A stretch of 7,964 bases of DNA from DASWHR01 sp035541035 (GCA_035541035.1 DATLFO010000213.1:1-7964), one strand, 5' to 3'; numbered from the stretch's first letter, positions 1-6,749 are shown. Made by a program: numbers and translations. Notes: generated by a model from the sequence alone, not told the origin.

Positions 1-732
1 CCGCAAGAGGTCATCGTGACGGTGCGCCGGCAAGAGCGCGCCGACGAGATGCAGCGGATCTACGGCATCGTGGCCACCTTCGACAACGCGCAGGCGGTTC
101 GCGATGCCGAGATCGCGCTGATCGCCGTCAAGCCTCAGGACATGGAGGTCTTGCTCGAGCAGATCCGTCCCGCATCGACCCCGGATCATCTCCTCATCAG
201 CGTCGCGGCCGGTATCACCACGGCGTTCATCGAGCGGCGGCTGCCCGACGGGGTTCCGGTGGTGCGCACGATGTCCAACGTGCCCGCCGTCGTCGACGAG
301 GCGATGACGGCCGTCTCCGCCGGAGCGCACGCGAGCGAAAAGCATCTCGCGGTCGCCGAGGAGATCTGGTCGCACGTCGGCCGGGTCGTGCGCCTCGCCG
401 AGAAGCATCTCGACGCCGTGACCGCCACGTCCGGCTCCGGTCCCGCCTACTTCGCGCTGCTCGCCGAGGCGATGATCGACGCGTGCATTTTGCTGGGCTT
501 GTCGCGCGACGTGGCGACCGACTTGATCGTGCAGACGATGCTCGGCAGCGCCAAGATGCTTCGCGAGGGCAAGATGCACCCGGTCGAGCTGCGAGAGCTC
601 GTGACCAGCCCGGGGGGAACGACGATCAGCGCGGTCCGCGAGCTCGAGAACGCGGGGGTGCGTGCCGCGTTCCTCAATGCCATCCACGCGGCCTGCCGGA
701 GAGCGACCGAGCTTGCGAGCGGACACGAGTAG
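1..732 (+). CDS. proC: Pyrroline-5-carboxylate reductase, 5' end cut off by the window
   Basis: Catalyses the last step of proline biosynthesis, NAD(P)H-dependent reduction of 1-pyrroline-5-carboxylate to L-proline, in the cytoplasm. The frame is open from base 1 and ends at TAG 730-732, leaving 243 residues of a protein that is usually about 270. The missing part is the N-terminal 25-30 residues with the first strand and glycine-rich loop of the Rossmann fold. Visible hallmarks are the SVAAGIT segment, VVRTMSNVPA, the helical-domain motif TSGSGPAYF, and the family signature around LVTSPGGTT followed by AVRELE. No frameshift or missing key segment is seen. GTG 16 lies inside the fold and is not a credible start. 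The gene appears to be first in a + strand run whose next gene overlaps its 3' end. Identification is firm. Confidence 0.96.
   Translation, partial: PQEVIVTVRRQERADEMQRIYGIVATFDNAQAVRDAEIALIAVKPQDMEVLLEQIRPASTPDHLLISVAAGITTAFIERRLPDGVPVVRTMSNVPAVVDEAMTAVSAGAHASEKHLAVAEEIWSHVGRVVRLAEKHLDAVTATSGSGPAYFALLAEAMIDACILLGLSRDVATDLIVQTMLGSAKMLREGKMHPVELRELVTSPGGTTISAVRELENAGVRAAFLNAIHAACRRATELASGHE
698..703 (+). promoter_or_regulatory. Probable ribosome binding site for the GNAT gene
   Basis: GGAGAG lies inside the end of proC, 9 nt before TTG 713. It is the best Shine-Dalgarno match near the possible starts of the acetyltransferase (GTG 662, ATG 677, TTG 713). The G-run at 654-658 is too close to 662 and too far from 677. 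This is why TTG 713 was preferred. Confidence 0.45.
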
Positions 733-1270
733 CAAGGCGCCGCGACGTGCCTTCACCACGCGCGACGGCCGCGGCGGTCTCGTCCGGCCCGCGCGCCGCA
801 GCGATGCGGCCGCCTGCGTGGCGATCGTCGACGAGGCAACCAGGATGCAGCCGCGCACCATCATGACCATGACCGACGAGGTGTGGAGCGTGCGGGAGTG
901 GCGGCGACGGATGCTCGGCCAACAGGACCGGGGGATCACGCTCGTCGCCGAGGTCGATGGAAGGGTGGCCGGGCTGCTGGGTGCCGTTCGCGGCGACCGG
1001 CCGGTAACCGCGCACGGCGCAGAGTTCGGCATCACCGTGGCCGAGGAGTATCGCGGCGCCGGCGTCGGCCGGGCGATGCTCGAAGCGCTCGAGGACTGGG
1101 CGCGCGCCCGCGGCGTGTGGCGTCTCGTGCTCGGAGTCTTCGAGAACAACACGAACGCGCGCGCGCTCTACGAGTCGCTCGGCTACGAGGTCGAAGGGGT
1201 CGAGCGGCAAGCGGTGGCGTTTCCCGACGTGACCGTGAACGTGCTTCGGATGTCAAAGTTCCTTCGATGA
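713..1270 (+). CDS. GNAT family N-acetyltransferase
   Basis: Predicted cytoplasmic acetyl-CoA-dependent N-acetyltransferase; the substrate (small amine, protein N-terminus or lysine) is not evident. With TTG 713 as start it is 185 residues, a normal single-domain length. The fold begins near residue 23 with VRPARRSDAAACVAIVDEA, followed by strands around ITLVAEVDGRVAGLLGAV. The acetyl-CoA pyrophosphate-binding loop RGAGVG is at residues 114-119, and the motif B region NNTNARALYESLGY at 145-158. The gene overlaps the end of proC by 20 nt and its TGA overlaps the ATG of the next gene, so it is probably translated from the proC message. The start is uncertain: ATG 677 (197 residues) and GTG 662 (202 residues) are alternatives, but their extra residues are Arg/Ser/Pro-rich shadow of proC. 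It resembles generic RimI/PhnO-like acetyltransferases more than AcuA. Confidence 0.88.
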   Translation: MRADTSSKAPRRAFTTRDGRGGLVRPARRSDAAACVAIVDEATRMQPRTIMTMTDEVWSVREWRRRMLGQQDRGITLVAEVDGRVAGLLGAVRGDRPVTAHGAEFGITVAEEYRGAGVGRAMLEALEDWARARGVWRLVLGVFENNTNARALYESLGYEVEGVERQAVAFPDVTVNVLRMSKFLR

Positions 1271-1956
1271 CGTCCTTGATCATCCCCGGCCGCTTCAACG
1301 GCCCGCCCGGCTCCGCGAACGGAGGATATTGCTGTGGGGCCGTTGCCGGAGCGCTCGGGCTCGGCGACGGCGAGGCCGCCACCGTCACCCTTCGCTCGCC
1401 GCCGCCGCTGGACACGCCGATGCGCGTGGAGCCCGACGGCGACGGAATACGCGTTGTGTCGGGCTCGACCCTGGTGGCCGAAGCGCATCGGTCCGAGCTC
1501 GACCTCACCGTGCCGGAGGCCGTTTCGTTCGCGGAGGCGTCGCGCGCGCAGATCCTGCCCGCCGAGCATCCCTTCCCTGGCTGCTTCGTGTGCGGCCCCG
1601 ACCACGAATCCGGCTTGCGGATCTTCGTCGGGCGAGTCCCCGGCCGGAAGATGCACGCCGGGCCGTGGATCCCGGACCCGGATCTGGCCGACAACGGCGC
1701 GATCGCCCGTCCGGTGGTGTGGGCGTCGCTCGATTGCCCCGGCGGCTGGGTACGCGGCCGCGACCGGGCCCTGCTGGGGCGGCTCGAAGCCGTGGTGCGG
1801 AGCGCTCCCGCTCCCGGCGACCGGTGCGTGGCGATGGCGTGGCTGATCGACGAGCCTTCGGAGCGTCGTTGGATCGCCGGCACGGCGCTCTACGGTGAGA
1901 ACGGTGTCTTGCACGGCGCGGCGCGCGCGACCTGGGTCGTGCCGCGTCCGGCCTAG
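1267..1956 (+). CDS. Hotdog-fold acyl-CoA thioesterase-like protein
   Basis: A 229-residue protein that looks like a hotdog-fold thioesterase, a family that hydrolyses acyl-CoA or acyl-carrier thioesters. The N-terminal part contains GPPGSANGGY (residues 12-21), resembling the SxNGGY helix start of TesB-type N-terminal hotdog domains. A CFVCGPD motif at 106-112 is the type of Cys-x-x-Cys-Gly segment that precedes a PaaI-like hotdog domain, and is followed by PVVWASLDCPGGW near the expected central helix. The likely layout is therefore two hotdog halves in one chain (inference). No signal peptide or membrane segment is seen. The ATG at 1267 overlaps the TGA of the GNAT gene (ATGA), which fixes the start and implies translational coupling; the upstream in-frame extension is GNAT shadow. 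The substrate is unknown, and I do not recognise a characterised close relative. Confidence 0.78.
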   Translation: MTSLIIPGRFNGPPGSANGGYCCGAVAGALGLGDGEAATVTLRSPPPLDTPMRVEPDGDGIRVVSGSTLVAEAHRSELDLTVPEAVSFAEASRAQILPAEHPFPGCFVCGPDHESGLRIFVGRVPGRKMHAGPWIPDPDLADNGAIARPVVWASLDCPGGWVRGRDRALLGRLEAVVRSAPAPGDRCVAMAWLIDEPSERRWIAGTALYGENGVLHGAARATWVVPRPA

Positions 1957-1974
1957 GGCGTGCCGCGTCCGGCC
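1938..1974 (+). repeat. Tandem 16-bp direct repeat spanning a stop codon
   Basis: CGTGCCGCGTCCGGCC occurs perfectly at 1938-1953 and 1959-1974, a 21-bp step. The first copy encodes the last residues of the thioesterase-like protein and runs directly into its TAG (1954-1956). The second copy lies just after the stop. It looks like a local slippage duplication rather than a known element. Confidence 0.85.
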
Positions 1975-2003
1975 CGCGCATCCGTGGCGCCCGTCCGGGG
2001 AAG

Positions 2004-2009
2004 TAGGAT
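2004..2009 (+). promoter_or_regulatory. Candidate -10 box (TAGGAT) for the ALDH-acuC pair
   Basis: TAGGAT fits the TAnnnT consensus of housekeeping promoters in GC-rich Gram-positive bacteria. It stands 40 nt before the aldehyde dehydrogenase start and would give a leader of about 35 nt carrying the ribosome binding site. I see no good -35 hexamer at 16-18 bp upstream, which is common in such genomes. It lies in the only non-coding gap (1957-2049) of the left half. Confidence 0.4.
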
Positions 2010-2033
2010 CAGGCCAGTTCCCGTGACCACGAA

Positions 2034-2041
2034 AGAGGTGA
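2034..2041 (+). promoter_or_regulatory. Strong ribosome binding site of the aldehyde dehydrogenase gene
   Basis: AGAGGTGA, close to the full anti-Shine-Dalgarno complement, ends 8 nt before ATG 2050 and fixes that start. Confidence 0.75.
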
Positions 2042-2049
2042 CCTGAAGC

Positions 2050-3537
2050 ATGAGCGGCGACACGAATCGTCTGTTCATCGACGGCGAATGGGTTCCCGCA
2101 AGCAGCGGCGACACGTTCGAGAATCGAAACCCCGCGGATTCCGATGACCTGATCGGAATCTATGCGGCCGGCGGCGCCGCCGACATCGACGCAGCCGCGG
2201 CCGCGGCCAAGGCGGCGTACCCGGCGTGGATGAAGACGCCGGCGCCCGCGCGCGCCGACTACGTCCTGCGCGTCGGCTTGATGCTCGAGGAGCGCAAGGA
2301 AGAGCTCGCCGTCCTGATGTCGCGCGAGATGGGCAAGACGCTTCGCGAGTCGCGCGCTGACGTCCAGGAAGCCATCGACTTCGCGTATTACATGGTCGGC
2401 GAAGGCCGCCGCCTGTTCGGGGTGACGACACGAAGCGAGCTGCCCAACAAGTTTTCGATGACGGTGCGGCATCCGATCGGCGTGGCGGGACTGATCACGC
2501 CGTGGAACTTTCCGATCGCGATCCCGACGTGGAAGATCTTTCCCGCGCTCATCGCCGGCAACACGGTCGTGTTCAAGCCGGCAGAGGACACGCCCGCATC
2601 GGCGCTCGAGCTCGTCAAGATGTTCGAGCAGGCGGGTCTGCCCAAGGGCGTGCTGAATCTGGTCACCGGCATGGGCGAGACGGCCGGCGCTGCGCTCGTC
2701 GAGCATCCGGACGTGCGCTGCATCTCCTTCACCGGCTCGCTCGAGGTCGGCCGAATGATCAACGCGCGCTGCGGCGAGCTGATGAAGCGCTGCTCGCTGG
2801 AGCTCGGATCGAAGAACTGTCTGATTGTCATGCCGGACGCCGACATCGATCTCGCCGTTGAGGCCGGCGCGTGGGGTGCGTTCGCCACCAGCGGCCAGCG
2901 GTGCACCGCGACCAGCCGCATGGCCGTGCACGGCGACGTGCTGGACCGGTTCGCCGACCAACTCGTCGCGCGCGTTTCCGAGTACAAGGTGGGCCCGGGC
3001 ACCGACCCATCCACCGATCTTGCCGCGGTCATCAACCGGAAACAGCGCGACCGGATCCTGGAATACATCGGCGTCGGCCAGAGCGAGGGCGCCAAGCTCG
3101 TCGCGGGCGGCCAGGCGCTCGAAGAGGGCGCGTACGGCAAGGGTAACTTCGTCGCTCCGACCATCTTCCGCGAGATGACGTGGGACATGCGCATCGCGCA
3201 GGAAGAGATCTTCGGTCCGGTGACCGGCCTGGTCGAGATCGGATCGCTCGACGAGGCGATCGAGGTCGCGAACTCGACCGAGTACGGGCTGTCGTGCTCG
3301 ATCTACACGCGCGACATCACCAACACGTTCGAGGCCATCGACCAGCTGGAGTTCGGTGTCGTCTACATCAACGCGCCCACCATCGGCGCCGAGGTGCAGC
3401 TGCCGTTCGGCGGCATGAAGTCCACCGGCAACGGCCATCGCGAAGCGGGCCCGGTCGCTCTCGACGAGTTCACCGAGTGGAAGTCCGTCAGCGTGGATTA
3501 CAGCGGCAAGCTGCAGAAGTCCCAGGGGATCGACTAG
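2050..3537 (+). CDS. NAD(P)+-dependent aldehyde dehydrogenase
   Basis: Oxidises an aldehyde to the carboxylate with NAD(P)+, in the cytoplasm. At 495 residues it has the normal ALDH superfamily length. All key residues are visible: Asn153 in TPWNFP (oxyanion hole), Lys176 in FKPAEDTP (cofactor ribose/adenine side), Glu251 in LELGSK (general base), the nucleophile Cys285 in SGQRCTA, and Glu386 in EEIFGPV. Glu179 in the KPAE motif argues for NAD+ rather than NADP+ preference. The C-terminal part carries INAPTIGAEVQLPFGG and GNGHREAG, which recalls 2-oxoglutarate-semialdehyde and aminoadipate-semialdehyde dehydrogenase relatives, but the substrate cannot be assigned. ATG 2050 is supported by a strong ribosome binding site and a candidate promoter. 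acuC starts 4 nt after its stop, so the two are almost certainly co-transcribed. Confidence 0.95.
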   Translation: MSGDTNRLFIDGEWVPASSGDTFENRNPADSDDLIGIYAAGGAADIDAAAAAAKAAYPAWMKTPAPARADYVLRVGLMLEERKEELAVLMSREMGKTLRESRADVQEAIDFAYYMVGEGRRLFGVTTRSELPNKFSMTVRHPIGVAGLITPWNFPIAIPTWKIFPALIAGNTVVFKPAEDTPASALELVKMFEQAGLPKGVLNLVTGMGETAGAALVEHPDVRCISFTGSLEVGRMINARCGELMKRCSLELGSKNCLIVMPDADIDLAVEAGAWGAFATSGQRCTATSRMAVHGDVLDRFADQLVARVSEYKVGPGTDPSTDLAAVINRKQRDRILEYIGVGQSEGAKLVAGGQALEEGAYGKGNFVAPTIFREMTWDMRIAQEEIFGPVTGLVEIGSLDEAIEVANSTEYGLSCSIYTRDITNTFEAIDQLEFGVVYINAPTIGAEVQLPFGGMKSTGNGHREAGPVALDEFTEWKSVSVDYSGKLQKSQGID

Positions 3538-3541
3538 CGCC

Positions 3542-4699
3542 GTGAGCGAGCGCTGCGCCGTCGTATGGGACGACGAGGTCATCGCCTATGACTTCGGCCC
3601 TCAGCATCCGCTCAAGCCAGTCCGGGTCAAGCTGACCGTCGAGCTGTCGCGTGCGTACGGGATTCTGGATGCGCCCAACGTGGCCCTTCACCGGCCCGTG
3701 CACGCGACGCGCGACGAGCTCGAGCTGGTTCACGCGCCCGAATACATCGACGCGGTCGAGCAGATCAGCCTCGTGGCCGATCGCGCGTTCGGCAATTACG
3801 GCTGGGGCATCGGCATCGGCGACAACCCGGCGTTTCGAGGCATGCACGACGCCAGCGCGCTCGTCGCGGGAGGATCGCTCCTCGCGGCCCGGCTCGTGCA
3901 CGATGGCAACGTCGAGCACGCGTTCAATCCCGCGGGCGGCCTTCATCATGCGATGCGTGACCGGGCCAGCGGATTCTGCATCTACGACGATCCCGCGATC
4001 GCGATCGCGTGGCTTCTTCGCGGCGGGCATGAGCGCATCGTCTACGTGGACGTGGACGTGCATCACGGGGACGGCGTCCAGGCCGCCTTCTACGACGACC
4101 CCCGCGTCATGACGATCTCGCTCCACGAGTCGGGCGAGTATCTGTTCCCGGGAACGGGCTTCCCAGGCGAGACCGGTGCCGAGTGCACCAGCGTCAACGT
4201 CGCGCTCCCGCCGATGACCGGCGACGACGCCTACCGCGAGGCCTTCGACGACATCGTTCCCCCGCTCGTGGAGGCGTTCCGGCCCTCGATCCTGGTCACA
4301 CAGCTCGGCTGCGACACGCATGCCACCGATCCGCTCGCGCATCTGGCGCTCACCACGCGCTCCTATCGTCATCTCGCATCCTCGTTCCACGATCTGGCGC
4401 ATCGCGTCTGCGACGGCCGCTGGCTCGCGGTGGGCGGCGGCGGCTACCAGATCTACACGGTGGTGCCGCGCGCATGGACTCTCTACGCCGCCGAGCTCGC
4501 CGAGGTCGAGCTTGATCCGTCGATCCCGCTGTCGTGGATCGACACCGCACGATCGCTCGGCGCGCAGTCCCCCCCGGCGGTGCTCGACGACCCTGAGGTG
4601 ACCGTCTTCTCCGGCCGGCTGGATGAGGCGCGGGAGGGAGCGCGCACGGCCGTTGCCGCCACGAAGCGCGCGGTGTTCGGTCATTACGGCCTTACCTGA
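3542..4699 (+). CDS. acuC: AcuC-type class I histone-deacetylase-family protein
   Basis: A zinc-dependent lysine deacetylase of the arginase/deacetylase fold. Bacillus AcuC removes acetyl groups from acetyl-CoA synthetase and so reactivates it; the target here is inferred, not shown. The 385 residues match the family. The N-terminal DFGPQHPLKPVR motif near residue 18 is typical of AcuC. The catalytic His pair is H135/H136 (GLHHAM), the zinc ligands are D172 and H174 in DVDVHHGDG and D258 in LGCDTHATD, and the transition-state tyrosine is Y302 in GGGGYQIY. The enzyme should therefore be active. GTG 3542 is 4 nt after the ALDH stop; a GGGGA at 3525-3529 lies 12 nt upstream. The downstream neighbour is convergent, so the operon ends here. 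A deacetylase for another acylated substrate, such as an acetylpolyamine, is the main alternative. Confidence 0.93.
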   Translation: MSERCAVVWDDEVIAYDFGPQHPLKPVRVKLTVELSRAYGILDAPNVALHRPVHATRDELELVHAPEYIDAVEQISLVADRAFGNYGWGIGIGDNPAFRGMHDASALVAGGSLLAARLVHDGNVEHAFNPAGGLHHAMRDRASGFCIYDDPAIAIAWLLRGGHERIVYVDVDVHHGDGVQAAFYDDPRVMTISLHESGEYLFPGTGFPGETGAECTSVNVALPPMTGDDAYREAFDDIVPPLVEAFRPSILVTQLGCDTHATDPLAHLALTTRSYRHLASSFHDLAHRVCDGRWLAVGGGGYQIYTVVPRAWTLYAAELAEVELDPSIPLSWIDTARSLGAQSPPAVLDDPEVTVFSGRLDEAREGARTAVAATKRAVFGHYGLT

Positions 4700-4768
4700 C
4701 TGGCGCGTTTCGAGCCCCAGGCCCGCGGGAATCATGCCGCAACACCACGGGCGCTTCGCTTCACGCCG

Positions 4769-4780
4769 GGTGCGCGCACC
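4769..4780. repeat. 12-bp perfect palindrome between convergent genes
   Basis: GGTGCGCGCACC sits in the 107-bp gap (4700-4806) between acuC and the converging transporter gene. It could form a short 4-bp stem with a CGCG loop in RNA from either strand. There is no T-run on either side, so it is not a standard intrinsic terminator; the gap holds nothing else I can name. Confidence 0.5.
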
Positions 4781-4806
4781 GCGTCCGATACCGGTGAGTG
4801 CCGCTT

Positions 4807-5721
4807 CTAGGGGATCTCGGACTCCGTTACCTCGACCGGCTCGCGCCTGGCCAGGCTCGCGGTCGTCGCCCCGCCCAGGATCAGAAGCCCGCCCGCTGCC
4901 GTGGCCGCGGAAAGCGGCTCGTCGAGCACGATCGTCGCCAGGATCGCCGACGACAACGGTTCCAGTGCCGCCACGACCGACGTCCGGACGGGCCCCAGCA
5001 TCCGCAGGCCGGCCATGAGGCAGACGAACGCTCCTCCCGTCGCAAGGCCCATGATCGCGACCCGGATCCATTCCTCAGCGGGGCCGGGGGCGTGCCGGCC
5101 CGACCCGATCGTCAGCGATGCGAACAGCCCGATCGAGGCCCAGATGGCGACCCAGGCGGAGGCCGTCAGCGGCGGGGTGCGACGCATCACGTGATCCACG
5201 CCGGTCAGGTAGGCGGCGAACATCACCGCGCTGGCCAGCGCGAGCGCGATCCCCGCCGGGCGGATGGCAACCGCGCCGCCCGCCGCCACCACGATCGCGG
5301 CGCCCGCGATCGCCGCGGCCATCGCGCCGGCCACGAGCCGCCCCGGCGTTCCCCTCCCGATCGCCATCGATATGAGCGCCACGAGGACGGGATAGGTGAA
5401 GAACAGAAGCGTGACCGCGGTCGCGGTCCCGTAGCGGATCGCGGCGAAGAACAGCGCGGCCTCGACCGCGTAGCCCGCGAGCCCGAGCAGCGCGAGCCAA
5501 AGCCGCTCGCCCGCGGCCGGCAACAGCGGCTTCCGCCGCCCGGCTTGGATCATGAGCAGCACGGCTCCGGCGACGGCGAATCGGATCGCCAGCATCGCCG
5601 TGACGCTCAGCCCGCCGCGGAGCAGCTGGGTCCCGACGACGACCACGATGCCAAACTGCAGCGACGCCAGCGCGATCAAGCCCCCGCCGACGAGCGATTC
5701 CCGGTCTCGCACGGGGGCCAT
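4807..5721 (-). CDS. EamA-family (DMT superfamily) membrane transporter
   Basis: A 304-residue integral membrane protein with about ten hydrophobic helices in two homologous EamA halves, roughly residues 8-140 and 150-285. The family exports or imports metabolites such as amino acids, nucleosides or riboflavin; the substrate is not predictable here. The second half carries VAALEPLSSAILA followed by LDEPLS, typical of the last EamA helices. The end is short and polar. ATG at 5721 (reading leftwards) starts just before the first helix, as expected; the in-frame extension up to 6015 is antisense to the divergent phosphatase-family gene and is Ser/Pro/Arg-rich shadow. The only recognisable ribosome binding signal is weak. 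It is the sole minus-strand gene of the window, convergent with acuC and divergent from the next gene with 55 bp between starts. Confidence 0.92.
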   Translation of the reverse strand: MAPVRDRESLVGGGLIALASLQFGIVVVVGTQLLRGGLSVTAMLAIRFAVAGAVLLMIQAGRRKPLLPAAGERLWLALLGLAGYAVEAALFFAAIRYGTATAVTLLFFTYPVLVALISMAIGRGTPGRLVAGAMAAAIAGAAIVVAAGGAVAIRPAGIALALASAVMFAAYLTGVDHVMRRTPPLTASAWVAIWASIGLFASLTIGSGRHAPGPAEEWIRVAIMGLATGGAFVCLMAGLRMLGPVRTSVVAALEPLSSAILATIVLDEPLSAATAAGGLLILGGATTASLARREPVEVTESEIP

Positions 5722-5762
5722 CTTGCCAGCGAAGGGGGCGTTCGGCCCGGGAAAATCGCGGG

Positions 5763-5768
5763 TAGACT
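5763..5768 (+). promoter_or_regulatory. Candidate -10 box (TAGACT) giving a leaderless transcript
   Basis: TAGACT fits TAnnnT and ends 8 nt before GTG 5777. Transcription would normally begin about 7 nt after the box, that is at or within one or two bases of the GTG, giving a leaderless mRNA, which is common in Actinomycetota. No Shine-Dalgarno sequence precedes GTG 5777, which agrees. No clear -35 is seen. Confidence 0.45.
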
Positions 5769-5776
5769 CCCTGAAC

Positions 5777-6580
5777 GTGACCCCATCGGAGCGGAAAGCG
5801 CTGCGCGAGAGCTTGCTGGCGGAGATGATCGCCGGCGATACGCTCACGCCCCGCGAGTCGGTCGTCGGCAACGCCGAGAAGCTCGCCGCCGGCGACCGGG
5901 ACAAGTTCTTCGGGTTCGACTTCGGCGTGCTGGACGCGCAATCGGTGATCGACGATGTCGCGGCCGTGTGCGGATGCTCGAACGATCTGAGCGAGCGGAC
6001 GGGCCCCGGGGTCATCGACGTCGAGCGAACCTTGGATGCGCTTCACGCGGTCGCCGACCGTCTCCGGGCCGCACGCAGCCGCGGCGAGCGCGTGATGTTC
6101 GCTACCGGTCATCCGACCGGGCTCATGCCCGTCTACATGGAGATCGCCCGCACGCTCGCGGCGAACGGCTGCAAGCTGGTCACGCCGAGATCGGGCGAGA
6201 AGCTGCGGCAGGCCTTCCACGGCTCGGTCTCCAGCGCCTGGGAGATGGCCCGCCGTCGCGGCAACCGCGTGCGCTACCTCGACGGGGTCGGCGCGCTGTC
6301 GGACGGCGCGCACCTGTATCACACCCACGAATCCTGGCCGATGGAGATGCTCCTGGACGGCATCGACCCACCGGACCTGGTGATCGCCGATCACGGGCTG
6401 GCCGGGGCTGCGATCGTGCGCGGCGTCGAGACACTGGCCTTCGCCGACGTCAACGACCCGGCGCTGTCGGTGGCGAAGCGTCGCGGGATGACCGAGGTCG
6501 TCGTCCCGCTCGACGACAACCGCGATCCCGAGCGCTACGCGGCCATGACCGCGTTCCTGGCGGCCGGCGCCGGCGCATGA
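5777..6580 (+). CDS. Actinobacterial 'phosphatase' family protein
   Basis: A 267-residue cytoplasmic protein resembling proteins annotated simply as 'phosphatase' in Streptomyces and relatives; I know of no firmly established reaction. Recognisable segments are FGFDFGVLD near residue 48, ATGHPTGL at 109-116 ahead of a helix, YHTHES at 181-186, ADHGLAG at 204-210, DVNDPAL at 224-230 and VPLDDN near 242. The conserved Asp, His and Asn residues at strand ends suggest a metal or phosphate site in an alternating alpha/beta fold. GTG 5777 is chosen because it stands right after the -10-like TAGACT. The open frame continues upstream, but that part is antisense to the transporter and has shadow composition; ATG 5825 would remove a conserved-looking N-terminal helix. 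Family assignment rests on memory of related sequences, and the biochemical function is uncertain. Confidence 0.82.
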   Translation: MTPSERKALRESLLAEMIAGDTLTPRESVVGNAEKLAAGDRDKFFGFDFGVLDAQSVIDDVAAVCGCSNDLSERTGPGVIDVERTLDALHAVADRLRAARSRGERVMFATGHPTGLMPVYMEIARTLAANGCKLVTPRSGEKLRQAFHGSVSSAWEMARRRGNRVRYLDGVGALSDGAHLYHTHESWPMEMLLDGIDPPDLVIADHGLAGAAIVRGVETLAFADVNDPALSVAKRRGMTEVVVPLDDNRDPERYAAMTAFLAAGAGA

Positions 6581-6614
6581 CGCTCGCTATCAACCCGGGC
6601 CCGGAACTGCCGAT

Positions 6615-6663
6615 AAACGGGAAAACGGCCGGAACGCGGGCTTCCGAAACGGGAAACCGGCGG
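6615..6663 (+). repeat. Array of AACGG-type direct repeats upstream of the HTH gene
   Basis: AAACGGGAAA occurs at 6615-6624 and again at 6647-6656, 32 bp (about three helical turns) apart. At finer scale the core AACGG is at 6616, 6624 and 6648, with variants AACGC at 6633 and AACCG at 6655, so steps of 8, 9, 15 and 7 bp. Between the two long copies lies the dyad CGGAA-N7-TTCCG (6630-6646). The array is 87 bp or more upstream of the TATAAT box, in non-coding DNA after the phosphatase-family stop. A regulatory role is inference. Confidence 0.5.
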
Positions 6664-6723
6664 GCGGGACGGAAGGTGCATTGGCGCGAGGGTGCCCGGA
6701 TCACGGACAATAGCGCCGTAGCC

Positions 6724-6740
6724 GGTTCCTTCCCTGAACC
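6724..6740. promoter_or_regulatory. Dyad GGTTC-N7-GAACC over the -35 region
   Basis: A perfect 5-bp inverted repeat with a 7-nt spacer overlies the place where a -35 hexamer should lie for the TATAAT at 6750-6755. A hexamer GCCGGT also flanks it in direct orientation at 6721 and 6743. The position suits an operator for a dimeric regulator, but arms of this length can occur by chance. Confidence 0.4.
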
Positions 6741-6749
6741 AAGCCGGTC

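Noticed and set aside
1183..3582. A 799-codon open frame on the minus strand, antisense to the thioesterase-like and ALDH genes
   Set aside because: Composition is His/Asp/Arg/Val-rich without any domain, as expected from the complement of a GC-rich coding gene. The + strand ALDH has complete catalytic motifs.
3488..5071. A 527-codon minus-strand open frame antisense to acuC
   Set aside because: Shadow of the acuC frame with no recognisable domain; acuC has all zinc and catalytic residues.
5552..5776. N-terminal extension of the phosphatase-family protein
   Set aside because: The extension is antisense to the transporter, has Ser/Thr/Pro shadow composition, and a -10-like box lies just before GTG 5777.
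5722..6015. N-terminal extension of the EamA transporter
   Set aside because: The added 98 residues are antisense to the phosphatase-family gene and are not membrane-like; the first helix begins soon after ATG 5721.
6595..6604. CCGGGCCCGG palindrome after the phosphatase-family stop as a terminator
   Set aside because: Only 10 bp, no unpaired loop and no T-run; such palindromes are expected by chance in GC-rich DNA.
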